Assembly (NCBI GenBank): GCA_934565415.1
Contig: CAKTHQ010000008.1
Coordinates: 7,425-71,424 of the forward strand
Source of the DNA: an uncultured Oscillospiraceae bacterium
GTDB taxonomy: Bacteria; Bacillota; Clostridia; Oscillospirales; Oscillospiraceae
Reading direction: 5' to 3'
DNA: 64,000 nt
A model generated the notes under the pieces. The model did not search any database. It had not been told where the DNA came from and saw nothing but the letters and a program-made list of their open reading frames with translations. A program made the position numbers and the translations under genes. This document shows positions 23,386-33,000 of the stretch, piece after piece (positions within the stretch are counted from its first letter, which is position 1; each line of letters begins with the position of its first letter).

Positions 23386-24246
23386 CTATTTTCCCCGATT
23401 CCGCTTCCATTCCTCAAGGACCCGGTTGATGTGTAGGGTCAGATACATCTGCTCCTGCCTGGAAAGGCGAATGCCGTAGGTGCGCAGCAGAAAATCCGCC
23501 ACCTTGCAGGTGCAGCCGTATTCCTCCGGGCACTGGGGCACAATCTGGTCAAAAAGGAATACCGTCAGCCCTTCGGACAGGGCAATGTTTTCCACCAGCC
23601 TGTGGGCCATAGCCTGAACATGGGTTAAAAACCGGCTGTAGGATACGGACTCCTGGTTGTATTCCAGTCCAAAGGTATATTTGACAATTTCCAGCACGTT
23701 TTTGACGATTGCGGCCATCTGCCGGTTGGCATCGGACCTTTGGGGGTTCTGTTGGGCGCCGAGGATGTGGAAGGCAATGTTCGTAATCTCCTCCTCCGGC
23801 AGCTCCACCCCCAGCTCACACTTAACAAGCTCCCTGGCATACCGGCCCACATCGTATTCCCGGGGATTGAACCGACGGACATTGACGCTGTAGTATCCCG
23901 GCACCGCCAGATTCTCCTCCTGCCGTCTGACGGCAAAGGCCAGGTGGTCCGTCAGAGAAAGATAGATGTGGTCCTGCAGCCGCATCCCGTATTTTTCAGC
24001 AGCGTACTGGACGATCTGCCGGATCAGCCCAAAAATCCGTTCATCCGTTTCGGCGGCCAGCTGCAAAATGTTCCGGTTCAGCTGCCGGTCCCGAAGGACA
24101 AACATCTGCGCCCCTTCCTCCGGGGCAATCTCCTGGCCGATGGACTTGCCGAAACCGATGCCCTTCCCCATGAGAATGACTTCTCCCCCCGGCTCTTCCA
24201 CAGCCAGAACCACAGAATTGTTCAGTACCTTTACAACGCGCAGCAA
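23386..24246 (-). CDS. licT: BglG/LicT-family transcription antiterminator
   Basis: 286 residues: an RNA-binding CAT domain (1-60; MLRVVKVLNNSVVLAVE, KGIGFGKSIGQ) followed by two PTS regulation domains. Conserved PRD histidines are seen in LTDHLAFAV, NIAFHILGA, VQAMAHRLVEN and LTLHINRVLEEW. The protein binds a RAT hairpin in nascent RNA and prevents termination when beta-glucosides are transported. The cognate RAT is present upstream of the PTS gene at 27761-27789. Phosphorylation by the PTS EII and HPr should control it. It is the third gene of the operon, about 100 bases after the 6-phospho-beta-glucosidase, with a strong hairpin between. Confidence 0.93.
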   Translation of the reverse strand: MLRVVKVLNNSVVLAVEEPGGEVILMGKGIGFGKSIGQEIAPEEGAQMFVLRDRQLNRNILQLAAETDERIFGLIRQIVQYAAEKYGMRLQDHIYLSLTDHLAFAVRRQEENLAVPGYYSVNVRRFNPREYDVGRYARELVKCELGVELPEEEITNIAFHILGAQQNPQRSDANRQMAAIVKNVLEIVKYTFGLEYNQESVSYSRFLTHVQAMAHRLVENIALSEGLTVFLFDQIVPQCPEEYGCTCKVADFLLRTYGIRLSRQEQMYLTLHINRVLEEWKRNRGK

Positions 24247-24313
24247 TGAGATCCCCCCTTCTCATTTCATCATAGCGGAAAGCATTTCTGTTTGCAAGAG
24301 GCAAATTTGGAAA

Positions 24314-24339
24314 CGGGGCGGTACCCGCATACCGCCCCG
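24314..24339 (-). terminator. Hairpin between the beta-glucosidase and licT
   Basis: CGGGGCGGTA and TACCGCCCCG form a perfect 10-bp stem. On the minus strand only TTTCC follows, so it may be a partial terminator or an mRNA-stabilising hairpin that sets a lower licT level. Confidence 0.65.
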
Positions 24340-24348
24340 CAAAAAATT

Positions 24349-25761
24349 TTACAGCTCTTCCCCGTTGGTACGGATTACGTTCTGGTACCAGTAGAAGCTA
24401 TCCTTGGGAATGCGTTTAAGCTCCTTTACATCGAAGTCGTCCCGGTCAATGTAGATAAAGCCGTAGCGCTTCCGGAAACCCTGGTGGGAACTTAAAAGGT
24501 CCATCACAGACCAGGGAGAGTAGCCCATAAGCTCCACCCCATCCTCCAGGGCATCGGCGCAGGCCTGCAGATGGGACCGGATGTAGTCGATGCGGTAGGG
24601 ATCGTGGACCTTGCCGTCCTCCGTCAGGGTGTCTGCCATGCCCAGGCCGTTTTCCGTGATAAGCAGGGGCAGATGGTACCGGCGGTAGTACTCGTTCAGC
24701 ACGATGCGCAGGCCCATGGGGTCGATCTGGGCGCCGTACTCAGAGGCTAACAGGTTGGTGTTCTTCTCATCCCGGCAGTAGCCGTACTGGTCGAAGTCCA
24801 CTTCATTGCCCCGGTACACCCGCTCGCCGATGGAATGGTCCTTGTCCGCCGGCAGGTAGCTTGCACACAGGGTCCGGTAGTAGTTCAGGGCAATGTAGTC
24901 GATCTTGGCGCTCTTCAGGATGGCCTCGTCGCCGGGCTCCATGTGGGGAACAATGTTTCGCTCCCGAAGATAGCGCATATAGTAGCCGGGATAGCAGCCG
25001 TTTGTGTGCATTTCCAGGCAGTAGTTGGTCTTCATCCAGTCGTTCATCTTGGCAGCCCACACATCCTCCGGCTTGTTGGTCAGAGGATAGGTGCAGGTAG
25101 AGGACACGGCGGGGCCTACCTTGCCGTCCTTTACCAGCTCATGGCAGGCATTCACCGCCAGAGCGTGGCCCAGGAACATATGGTAATCCATTTGGGCACG
25201 GATCTTGTCCGCCTTCCACTTGTCGCTCTCCACGATGTTCATCCGCTCGTCTACCCGGATCATCAGGTTCTGCTCGTTGATGACCTGCCAGTATTTCACC
25301 CGGTCGCCAAAGGTTTCAAAGCACACCCGGGCATACTTTTCAAAGGCATAGGCGCAGCGGCGGTCCTCCCAGCCGTTGTATTTTTCCACAAGGGCATAGG
25401 GCAGGTCAAAGTGGTACAGCGTCACAAAGGGCTGAATACCGTTTTCCAGCAGGCAGTTAATCACATCGTTGTAAAACTCGATGCCCTTGGGGTTTACTTC
25501 CCCATCCCCGTCGGGGATAATGCGAGCCCAGGACAGGGAGAAGCGGTAGATCTTCATCCCCAGCTCCTTCATAAGGCCGATGTCCTCTTTCCAGTGGTGA
25601 TAGAAGTCGGCAGCCACCTTGCTGTCCGCCTGTTTTGAAGAGCGCTTAAAGGAATTGAAGTCGGCAACGGTCATGCCCTTGCCGTCCTCGTCCCAGCCGC
25701 CTTCAATCTGGAAGGCGGAGGAAGAGGCACCCCAGAGAAAGTTTTCCGGAAATCTACCCAT
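24349..25761 (-). CDS. bglA: 6-phospho-beta-glucosidase, glycoside hydrolase family 1
   Basis: 470 residues, full-length GH1. It hydrolyses phosphorylated beta-glucosides delivered by the adjacent PTS. The N-terminus FLWGASSSAFQIEGGW is the family signature. The acid/base glutamate is in VINEQN (usually NEP/NEI) and the nucleophile in LLITENGLG. The phosphate-recognition segment LSSHQGFRKRYGFIYID, with Ser, Lys and Tyr, marks phospho-glycosidases rather than plain beta-glucosidases. It begins 16 bases after the PTS gene. The exact sugar (cellobiose, salicin, gentiobiose) cannot be told. Confidence 0.94.
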   Translation of the reverse strand: MGRFPENFLWGASSSAFQIEGGWDEDGKGMTVADFNSFKRSSKQADSKVAADFYHHWKEDIGLMKELGMKIYRFSLSWARIIPDGDGEVNPKGIEFYNDVINCLLENGIQPFVTLYHFDLPYALVEKYNGWEDRRCAYAFEKYARVCFETFGDRVKYWQVINEQNLMIRVDERMNIVESDKWKADKIRAQMDYHMFLGHALAVNACHELVKDGKVGPAVSSTCTYPLTNKPEDVWAAKMNDWMKTNYCLEMHTNGCYPGYYMRYLRERNIVPHMEPGDEAILKSAKIDYIALNYYRTLCASYLPADKDHSIGERVYRGNEVDFDQYGYCRDEKNTNLLASEYGAQIDPMGLRIVLNEYYRRYHLPLLITENGLGMADTLTEDGKVHDPYRIDYIRSHLQACADALEDGVELMGYSPWSVMDLLSSHQGFRKRYGFIYIDRDDFDVKELKRIPKDSFYWYQNVIRTNGEEL

Positions 25762-25777
25762 GAAATTCTCCTTTATA

Positions 25778-27664
25778 TCAGCAGTGGGCGGCGATGACGG
25801 CGGGGCCCTTTACGGAAACATCCACACCCTTCAGTTCGTCCGCATTGGATACCAGCATGGCAACGGTGGTATCGTAGCCGACCTTCTTCAGTGCGTCCAG
25901 GTCGAAGTGGACCAGCTTCTGGCCCTTCTTCACCTTCTGGCCGTTCTCTACGAAGGTTTCAAAGTACTTGCCCTGGAGCTCCACGGTGTTGACGCCGATG
26001 TGAATCAGCACCTCTACGCCGTTCACATTCAGGCCCAGGGCGTGCTTGGTCTCGTAGACCAGCTCCACGGTGCAGTCGGCAGGGGCCACCACATCGCCGG
26101 AGGTGGGGATGACGCCGATGCCCTGGCCCAGGGCGCCGGAGGCGAAAACCTCATCCTTGATCTCGGAGGCGGGAATCACGGTGCCCTCCACGGGCGCGCT
26201 GAGGGTTACATCCCCGGCGGCAACGGTCTTCTTCTCCTCCTTGGGAGCGGACTTGGGGGCGCCGGGCAGAGGATCGTCCTCAAAGCCGACGATATAGGTG
26301 AGGATCGCGCCGCCGAAGAAGGCCACGCAGATGCCGATGATGTAGGCAATAAACTGGCTCAGCTGCACATCAGGGCCGTAGTAGGACATGATGGTCAGGA
26401 TACCGTTGTTGGCAAAGCCGTAGTTGATGGCACGGCCGATGCCCATAATGCCGCCGCCTACGGCACCGGCAATGACGGCGCAGATCATGGGCTTCTTCAG
26501 GCGCAGGTTACAGCCATAGATGGCAGGCTCGGTAACGCCAACCAGCCAGGCGCTCAGAGCGCCGGAGGCAGCTACCTGGCGGGTGTTGTTGTTCTTGGTC
26601 TTCAGCATGACGCCCAGAGCGGCACCGGCCTGGGAGAAGTTAGCCGCACCGGCAAAGCACATCAGGGTGTTGTAGCCGGTCATGGCTACATCGTTCAGGC
26701 CGATGGGCAGCAGGGCACGGTGAGCACCGAAGATAACGCATACGCCCCACAGGCCGCCGACCACGATACCGCCAAGGACGGGGCTGAAGCCGTACAGAGC
26801 GTTATACAGCCACTGGATGATGTAGCCAACATAGATGCCCACGGGGCCGACCACGGTCAGCATCACGGGCAGCATAACGATCAGGCAGATACCGGGGACC
26901 AGGATCAGCTGCAGCACCTCGGGAATGACCTTTTTCAGCCATTTTTCCAGGAAGTACAGGCAAATGACGGCCAGAATAATGGGGATCACGGACTCGGTAT
27001 AGGCGAAGACCTTGGAGCTTTCGCCGATGGTGAAGGCCATCTTGACTACGGGCAGGCCGAAGATGGTGGACTTGGTAGCCACATCCTGGACCATGGCATC
27101 GATGGTGGGGTGGCACAGGAAGGCGCCCAGCATCATGGCAATGACCTGGTTGGTCTTCAGAGCCTTGGCAGTGGTATAGGCCAGGAACACAGGCATGAAG
27201 TAGAAAATGATGTTGCTGGCGGTATTCAGAATCACATAGGTGCTGGCGGCGCTATCCACCCAGCCCAGCTTGGCCACGGCAGACAGCAGGCCCTTGATGA
27301 GGCCGGCCGCGGCAATGGCAGGCACCAGGGGGGTAAAGATCTCGCCCAGTTTCTGGATGAGCAGGTTGCCGAAGCTCTGTTTCTCGGCAGGTACATCTAC
27401 TTCGCCCCCGCCGATCTCGCCGCCAAGCAATGTGACTGCCTGATCGTAGACCTTATTGACTTTGCTGCCCAGAACCACCTGGAACTGGCCACCGGCCTCT
27501 ACCACCTGGATGACACCCTCCAGACGGCTGACCACATCCTTATTCGCCTTCTTGCTGTCTCTCAGCACAAAGCGCAGCCGGGTAAAGCAGTGGGTCATGC
27601 TTTTGATGTTTTCCTTGCCGCCGACATTCTCCAAAATGTCGGAAGCGACCTTTTTGTAGTCCAT
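25778..27664 (-). CDS. bglF: Beta-glucoside PTS permease EIIBCA
   Basis: 628 residues, domains in the order IIB-IIC-IIA. The phosphorylatable cysteine is C26 in SMTHCFTRLRF. The IIC domain (about 100-460) has around ten membrane segments, with GLIKGLL, AYTTAKALKTNQ and a GGLWGVCVIFGAHRALLPIG block. The IIA active histidine lies in EVLIHIGVNTVEL near residue 575. It transports and phosphorylates a beta-glucoside. It is first in the operon with bglA and licT and is preceded by a RAT/terminator leader. The mobile linker (PLPGAPKSAPKEEKKTV) between IIC and IIA is clear. Confidence 0.95.
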   Translation of the reverse strand: MDYKKVASDILENVGGKENIKSMTHCFTRLRFVLRDSKKANKDVVSRLEGVIQVVEAGGQFQVVLGSKVNKVYDQAVTLLGGEIGGGEVDVPAEKQSFGNLLIQKLGEIFTPLVPAIAAAGLIKGLLSAVAKLGWVDSAASTYVILNTASNIIFYFMPVFLAYTTAKALKTNQVIAMMLGAFLCHPTIDAMVQDVATKSTIFGLPVVKMAFTIGESSKVFAYTESVIPIILAVICLYFLEKWLKKVIPEVLQLILVPGICLIVMLPVMLTVVGPVGIYVGYIIQWLYNALYGFSPVLGGIVVGGLWGVCVIFGAHRALLPIGLNDVAMTGYNTLMCFAGAANFSQAGAALGVMLKTKNNNTRQVAASGALSAWLVGVTEPAIYGCNLRLKKPMICAVIAGAVGGGIMGIGRAINYGFANNGILTIMSYYGPDVQLSQFIAYIIGICVAFFGGAILTYIVGFEDDPLPGAPKSAPKEEKKTVAAGDVTLSAPVEGTVIPASEIKDEVFASGALGQGIGVIPTSGDVVAPADCTVELVYETKHALGLNVNGVEVLIHIGVNTVELQGKYFETFVENGQKVKKGQKLVHFDLDALKKVGYDTTVAMLVSNADELKGVDVSVKGPAVIAAHC

Positions 27665-27702
27665 AATAGACCCTCCTCAAAAGATTTTCGGTGAACAGAC
27701 GC

Positions 27703-27765
27703 AAAAAAAGACCAGAACGGAACGCGCAAAGAGGCCAATCCCTTTGCCGCAGTCCACTTCTGATC
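27703..27765 (-). terminator. Leader terminator of the beta-glucoside operon
   Basis: On the minus strand GATCAGAAGTGGACTGC and the later GCGTTCCGTTCTGGTC form a long imperfect stem followed by seven Ts. Its 5' arm overlaps the RAT, so antiterminator binding and this hairpin exclude each other. Confidence 0.85.
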
Positions 27766-27789
27766 TTGCCCGCATGACCGGTAACACTC
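27761..27789 (-). promoter_or_regulatory. RAT site for LicT-type antitermination
   Basis: The minus strand reads GAGTGTTACCGGTCATGCGG followed by GCAAGATCA, matching the known ribonucleic antiterminator pattern (GTTACTG...GCAGGCAAAA). It sits 5' of and partly within the terminator stem and is the expected target of the licT product encoded in the same operon. Confidence 0.85.
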
Positions 27790-27816
27790 ATCTGTGTCTG
27801 TTCAATTGATGGTCTT

Positions 27817-27845
27817 ACTTTACTACGGTTTTCCACGGATTTCAA
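27817..27845 (-). promoter_or_regulatory. Promoter of the beta-glucoside operon
   Basis: TTGAAA (27845-27840), 17-base spacer, TAAAGT (27822-27817) on the minus strand, about 30 bases before the RAT. Confidence 0.7.
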
Positions 27846-27959
27846 GGGGTTTTGCTCTAAAAATGAACATTCTGCCTTTTTAACAAAATATGAATGACTG
27901 TTTTGTGTAAAATGCGCATAAAGCTTTCTTTACAATCGTTGCGGCCGATTACACATTTG

Positions 27960-27988
27960 TTTACTTTTCTCCGGATTTATGCTACAAT
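27960..27988 (+). promoter_or_regulatory. Promoter of the jetABC/mre11-rad50-like operon
   Basis: TTTACT (27960-27965), 17-base spacer, TGC-TACAAT (-10 at 27983-27988). AGAAGGA lies before the first ATG at 28024. No operator was recognised; the intergenic region is AT-rich and shared with the divergent PTS operon. Confidence 0.75.
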
Positions 27989-28023
27989 AGACAAAATTAT
28001 GACAATAAGAAGGAAAATCACCT

Positions 28024-29421
28024 ATGCAACTGTTTGATGCGGTTCCCAGTGATCTGTTTTCCGTGCTGGCTTCTCCCAATAAGGTGCTGTATTCCGATGC
28101 TCTGGATGTTCTGTATACCGCCTACCGGGAGAACCTGAAAATTCCGGAAGCCACCCTGTACATGATGCTTCGCGGCCGTCTGGAGCAGCAGCTGGCCCAG
28201 GCGGATTTTGAGGGCGAGGACATCGACGAGGAGGAGCGGCGGGACATTTCCGGCCGGGCCCGGTTCCTTATCCGGAAGCTCTGCGCCAAGGGCTGGTTTG
28301 AAAAAGAGCGGGGGGACAATTTCGAGGAGTATATCACCGTTCCCGGCTACAGCAGCCAGCTTTTGGAGCTGCTGCACCGGCTGCGCAGCGACGACACCAT
28401 GCGGGGCTATGCCTATGTATACGGCACCTATTCCATGCTGAAGGTGGCCAGCGAAGATGACAGCATCTACAACAAGATGAATGCCGTCTACAATGCCTAC
28501 GACAATACTCTGGCTCTTATCAACCTGCTGCAGATGATCTACCACAATGTAAAGCACTTTTTCCAGATCCAGCTGCAGCTGCGGGAAGTCAATCAGGTCC
28601 TGGCCTCCCACTTTGACGATTACGGGCAGAAGGTAGCCGAAACCTACATCCGGCCTCTTAAAATCCGGGACTCGGTGCCCAAGTACCGGGGGCCCATTCA
28701 GGACATTCTGAACCGCTGGCTGGAGGATGATGCCCTCATCAATGCCATGGCCAATACCGCCCTGCAGGACCGGCGGGGGGACAGCCTGGAAAGCTGCCGG
28801 GCAGACCTGCTGCGGAAAATCTTCTGGGTCAAGGACCGGTACGACAGCATGGAGCAGGACTACCTGGAGGAAATCGACGCCCAGGTCCGCCGCTACACCC
28901 GGGCCACCACCCAAAAGCTGGAAAATCTGACCACCCGTGACCAGACCATCCGGGGGAATCTCCTGTTCCTGATGGACCGACTGGCCGACGGCGGCAAGGG
29001 CAGCGACACGGCAGAGGCCATTTCCCCTGCCCTGCAGCTGTACGAGCAATCCTGTCTTTCGGATAAGAGCCTGTGGTACCGGAAGCGGCCCGGGAAGCGG
29101 ACCAAAGCCCCGCCCGTCCCCATGGAGGAAGGAGGGCCGGACGACCATGCCTTGGTCAGGGCCCGGAAGCTCTTGCACTCTGACTACGACCGAAAGTCGG
29201 TTATTGCTTATATCCAGCGTCTTTTGGAGGGAAAAAGCGCATTCCGTTCCGAAGATATGGAATTAACGGACGACCGGGCCTATATTATGAGCCTGCTGGC
29301 CGTACTGAACGGCGGCAGCCCGGAGTCCGGCTATACGGTGGAGCCTCTGGAAGGCTCCTACCGGGAAAACGGATACACCATCCCGGAGCTGCAAATCCGC
29401 AGCAAGGAGGAGAAGCTATGA
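28024..29421 (+). CDS. jetA: Wadjet-type JetA (DUF5716), kleisin-like subunit
   Basis: 465 residues, recognised as the DUF5716/JetA family of Wadjet systems, comparable to MukF/MksF kleisins. It begins MQLFDAVPSDLFSVLASPNK, followed by winged-helix-like and long helical segments (LYTAYRENLKIPEATLYMML, then GYSSQLLELLHRLRS and NKMNAVYNAYDNTLALINLL). In Wadjet, JetA bridges the JetC ATPase heads and helps detect and cleave circular plasmid DNA; MksF acts similarly in condensins. The stop overlaps the jetB start by 4 bases. It is the first gene of a five-gene operon that lacks jetD. Family naming relies on remembered sequence features; the fold is inferred. Confidence 0.85.
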   Translation: MQLFDAVPSDLFSVLASPNKVLYSDALDVLYTAYRENLKIPEATLYMMLRGRLEQQLAQADFEGEDIDEEERRDISGRARFLIRKLCAKGWFEKERGDNFEEYITVPGYSSQLLELLHRLRSDDTMRGYAYVYGTYSMLKVASEDDSIYNKMNAVYNAYDNTLALINLLQMIYHNVKHFFQIQLQLREVNQVLASHFDDYGQKVAETYIRPLKIRDSVPKYRGPIQDILNRWLEDDALINAMANTALQDRRGDSLESCRADLLRKIFWVKDRYDSMEQDYLEEIDAQVRRYTRATTQKLENLTTRDQTIRGNLLFLMDRLADGGKGSDTAEAISPALQLYEQSCLSDKSLWYRKRPGKRTKAPPVPMEEGGPDDHALVRARKLLHSDYDRKSVIAYIQRLLEGKSAFRSEDMELTDDRAYIMSLLAVLNGGSPESGYTVEPLEGSYRENGYTIPELQIRSKEEKL

Positions 29422-30047
29422 ATTTTGCCTGGCTGGAAGACGCCAATACCCGGGAGCTGGAGCAGTTCAAAAGCGTATGCAACCAGCTTCTAAGCCGTAC
29501 CTTTGTGGTACGCACCCTGTACAAGCAGGGCCAGGGCCGTATCAACAATCCGGACTATACCTTTCTGGCAAGCCACTATGCCCAGGTGCGGGATTATCTG
29601 CTGCTCCTGGACTGGGACCTGCAGCGGGACGATCTGAACGGCTACTTTTATGTACAGAATACCAGTGAGGCCAACCGGCTGAGCCTGGATAAAAAGGAAA
29701 CGGGGCTGCTGCTGGCCCTGCGGATGATCTATGAAGAAAGCCAGGAATCCTTAGGCCTGGAGCAGGATGCCGTGTGCACCGTCCGGGATCTCCTGGAAAA
29801 GGTGGTTACGGACCACCCCATTCTCCCTGCCAAGCCCAATATGGAGGATGTGAAGCGAACCCTGACCCGGTTTGAAAACCACTGCATTCTCCAGAGGTTG
29901 GAAGGAAAGTACAATAAGCCGGACTGCCGCTTTACCATTCTGCCCACCATTCAAACGGTGGTGGCCGCAGACCGGATCAGCCTGGTGGCCGCAGCGCTGA
30001 GAAAGGAGGAGCCCAATGAAGAAGCTGAAGAAGATTCTGCTGGTTAA
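29418..30047 (+). CDS. jetB: Wadjet-type JetB (DUF4194), KITE-like subunit
   Basis: 209 residues matching the DUF4194 family (JetB/MksE), a winged-helix KITE protein that binds the kleisin JetA. The N-terminus MNFAWLEDANTRELEQFKSV leads into VCNQLLSRTFVVRTLY, a typical opening; the middle contains DKKETGLLLALRMIYEE, and the C-terminus ends in an acidic tail (EEPNEEAEEDSAG). Its start overlaps jetA (ATGA) and its last 32 bases overlap the jetC start, so the three are translationally coupled and probably made in fixed ratio. Alone it would have no enzymatic role. Confidence 0.85.
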   Translation: MNFAWLEDANTRELEQFKSVCNQLLSRTFVVRTLYKQGQGRINNPDYTFLASHYAQVRDYLLLLDWDLQRDDLNGYFYVQNTSEANRLSLDKKETGLLLALRMIYEESQESLGLEQDAVCTVRDLLEKVVTDHPILPAKPNMEDVKRTLTRFENHCILQRLEGKYNKPDCRFTILPTIQTVVAADRISLVAAALRKEEPNEEAEEDSAG

Positions 30048-33000
30048 CTGGCTTTATTTTTCCAAAGAACTCATTGAGGTGGACGACATCAATTTCCTGA
30101 CCGGCAAAAACGGCGCGGGAAAATCCACCGTTATCGATGCTCTGCAAATTGTTCTTCTGGGCGATACCAACTCCCGGAATTTCAACCAGGCCGCCAACGA
30201 AAAATCCCAGCGGACCCTGGACGGCTACCTGCGGGCGGATATGGACCCCAACAACCCCTACTCCCGCCGGGGCAAGGATTTTACCAGCTACATCGCCTGT
30301 GAATTCTTCGACGATTTGAAAGGTGCCAGCTTTGTCACCGGCGTGGCCTTCGACTGCCGCAGCGAGGGAAACTACATCGACCACTTTTTCATCTACAACG
30401 GCACTTTGCCGGATAACGGCTTTGTGGAAAACGGTTTTGCCCTGGACTATCCTGATTTCCGAAAAAAAATGCGGGAGCAGTATGGGCCCCAAATCACTTT
30501 TTTTGAAACCCAAAAGCAGTACCGGGCGGATATGCTGGCCAAGTGGAACGTTCACGATGAGCAGGTCATGCGGATGATGAAAAAGGCCGTATCCTTCCGG
30601 CCCATTGTGGATATTCAGAAATTCATTACGGAAAACATCTGCGATGTATCGGAAAAGCCGGATATTGTGGCCATGCAGCAGAATATCCGGGCCTACAAGC
30701 GCCACGAGAAGCTGGCCCGGCAGCAGGAGGAAAAGCTCAGCGCCCTGACTGCCATCAGCGAAGCCTACGAAAAAACGGAAGCCGCCCTCTCCGACTGGCG
30801 CCAGCAAAGCTTTCTGGTCCAGCAGGCCCAGAAGGAGGACCTGGAAAACCAGTGCATCAAGCTACAAAAGGAGCAAACCAATCGGGAAGCGGATATCGAA
30901 AGCCGTACCGCAAAGCTGGACGCCTTGGCGCAGGAAATTCAGGAGGCAGAGCAAAAGAAGGAGGCGCTGATTAAAATCTGCGCCCAGAGCGATGTGTCCC
31001 GGGAAAAAGACAAGCTTCGGGCCAATTGTCAGGCCCTGGAACAGGAGCAGTTACGCCTGACCGGCCAGCTGCAGCAGGATGCCCTGGAGCTCCGTCGGGA
31101 AGCCCAGTGCATTCTGTCCATCCGGGAAGCCCTCCGCCCTTGGGAAGGCCGGGAGGACCTAAAAAGCCCCATTTCCGCCGCAGAAGCCGCGAAAGGAAGC
31201 TTTGCCCCCTTTGAAAACTGCAGCGGAGAGGTCTTTGACTGCCCCGATGCCATTTTTAACTTTGCTCAGGAAACCACTCAGGCCCTGATGAGCACCCTGC
31301 GGGACAGCGCCTACGGGGTCAAGCAGGCCCTGGATAGCTGGAAGTCCCTCCGGGCAGACCGGGAAAAGGCCCTGGAAAACCTGCGAAAAAACATCAAAAA
31401 CTACCCAAAGGGCTTAATTCCCCTAAAGCAGAAGCTGGAAAGCGAGCTGAGCTCGCACTTTGGAGAGGAAGTCCATCTGGAAATTCTGGCGGATGTGCTG
31501 GAGATTCCCGAGGCCCAGGAGCGCTGGCGTCATGCCGTGGAAGGGTATCTGAACAACCAGAAATTCTACCTTCTGGCAGACCCCAGATACTATGAGGAAG
31601 CCGTCAAGGTTTACGACCGCCACAAGCGGTCCTTCGGCCCCGGCAGCTTTGGCCTGGTAGATATCGGCAAGCTCCGGGAAAAAGAGCGCCTCTCCCCCCT
31701 GCCGGATAGCCTTGCAGGCAAGGTCTCTACGGAAAACGACCTGGCGCGCTCCTATGCCGACTACTTATTGGGACGAGTGGTCTGCTGCGACCGGGTAGAA
31801 GATCTGCGGAAATACCGAACCGCTATCACACCGGAAGGGATGCTGTACCAGGGCTATGTGGTCCGCCCCCTGCGGAAAGAGCAGATGGAAGAGGCCTACA
31901 TCGGCCGTCGGGCCGTAGCCCTGCGGCTCCGGCAGATTGAAGCCGAGACCGCAGAGCTTCAGGCAAGCATTCAGGAAACTGAACCCATCTACCGGGCTCT
32001 GACCCAGGCCCAGAACCACGAGCCCCTGCTCTCTGCCCGATATGTGCAGGCTACCCTCCCGCAGAGGCGCGAGGACTATCATCGCGGCCTGGAAATCACC
32101 AAAAAAATTGCCCAGGCCGAAGAAAAGCTGTCTCAGCTGGACCTGTTCTGGCTGGAGGCCCAGGAACGGGCCATTGGCGAATTGGAAGAGAAAATCGGTC
32201 TTCTTCGGCAGGAGGAAATGCAGCACAGCGCCAAAAAAGCTCTGTCCCAGGAGCGGGTACGGGTGCTGAAAACCGAAGAGCTTCCCGGTATCCGCCAGCG
32301 GACCCAAGAGCTGGAGGAGCGCATTGGTATGAACTTCTCCACAGACTTTGTGGAAAAGGTCGGCCTGCCCCGCTACAGCAAGGAGCTGGATCGGCTGAAA
32401 AACCCCGCCGCCATTCTCCGGCGGTACAGCGGCACCCTGGAGGACCGGCAAACCGCCTGGGAGGATGCCCGGAAGCGCCTTTTGCAGCTGCGGGAGGACT
32501 ATCGCCGGTTTGGCCCCTGCTCCTTCCAGGTAGATGCCGCCACCAACGAGGAATACGCCGCCGAGCAGCGGTACCTGGAAGAAAGCGAACTGCCCCAGTA
32601 CCGGCAGCGGATCCGGGAGGCCTACGACAGCGCCATGGAGCAATTCCAGAACGACTTCCTGGCCAAGCTGAAGTCCAGCATCGACCAGGTTCAGGGCCAG
32701 GTAAAGAGCCTGAATCGAGCCTTGGAGAAGGCCCAGTTCGGTACGGACCGGTACCGCTTCCGGGTGGAGCGGAACCCGGACTACGGCCAGTATTACGACA
32801 TGATTATGGCTCCGGAGCTGATGGAGGGCGAGGGCGGTCTCTTTGCCCTGCCCTTCCAGCAGAAATACGGCCCCCTCATCGAGGAGCTCTTCGGCCGCAT
32901 CGCCATGTCCGACGACTCCCTTTTGAATGCCCGTAAGCAGAGCGAGCTGCAGGAAAACATCGAAAAATACACGGATTTCCGTACCTACCTGAAATTCGAC

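Noticed and set aside
24314..24339. Considered as a second RAT/antiterminator site
   Set aside because: The perfect stem lacks the RAT sequence elements found at 27761-27789.
25619..27694. A 691-codon open frame opposite the PTS EIIBCA gene
   Set aside because: Low-complexity shadow of the well-supported PTS gene, without a ribosome site.
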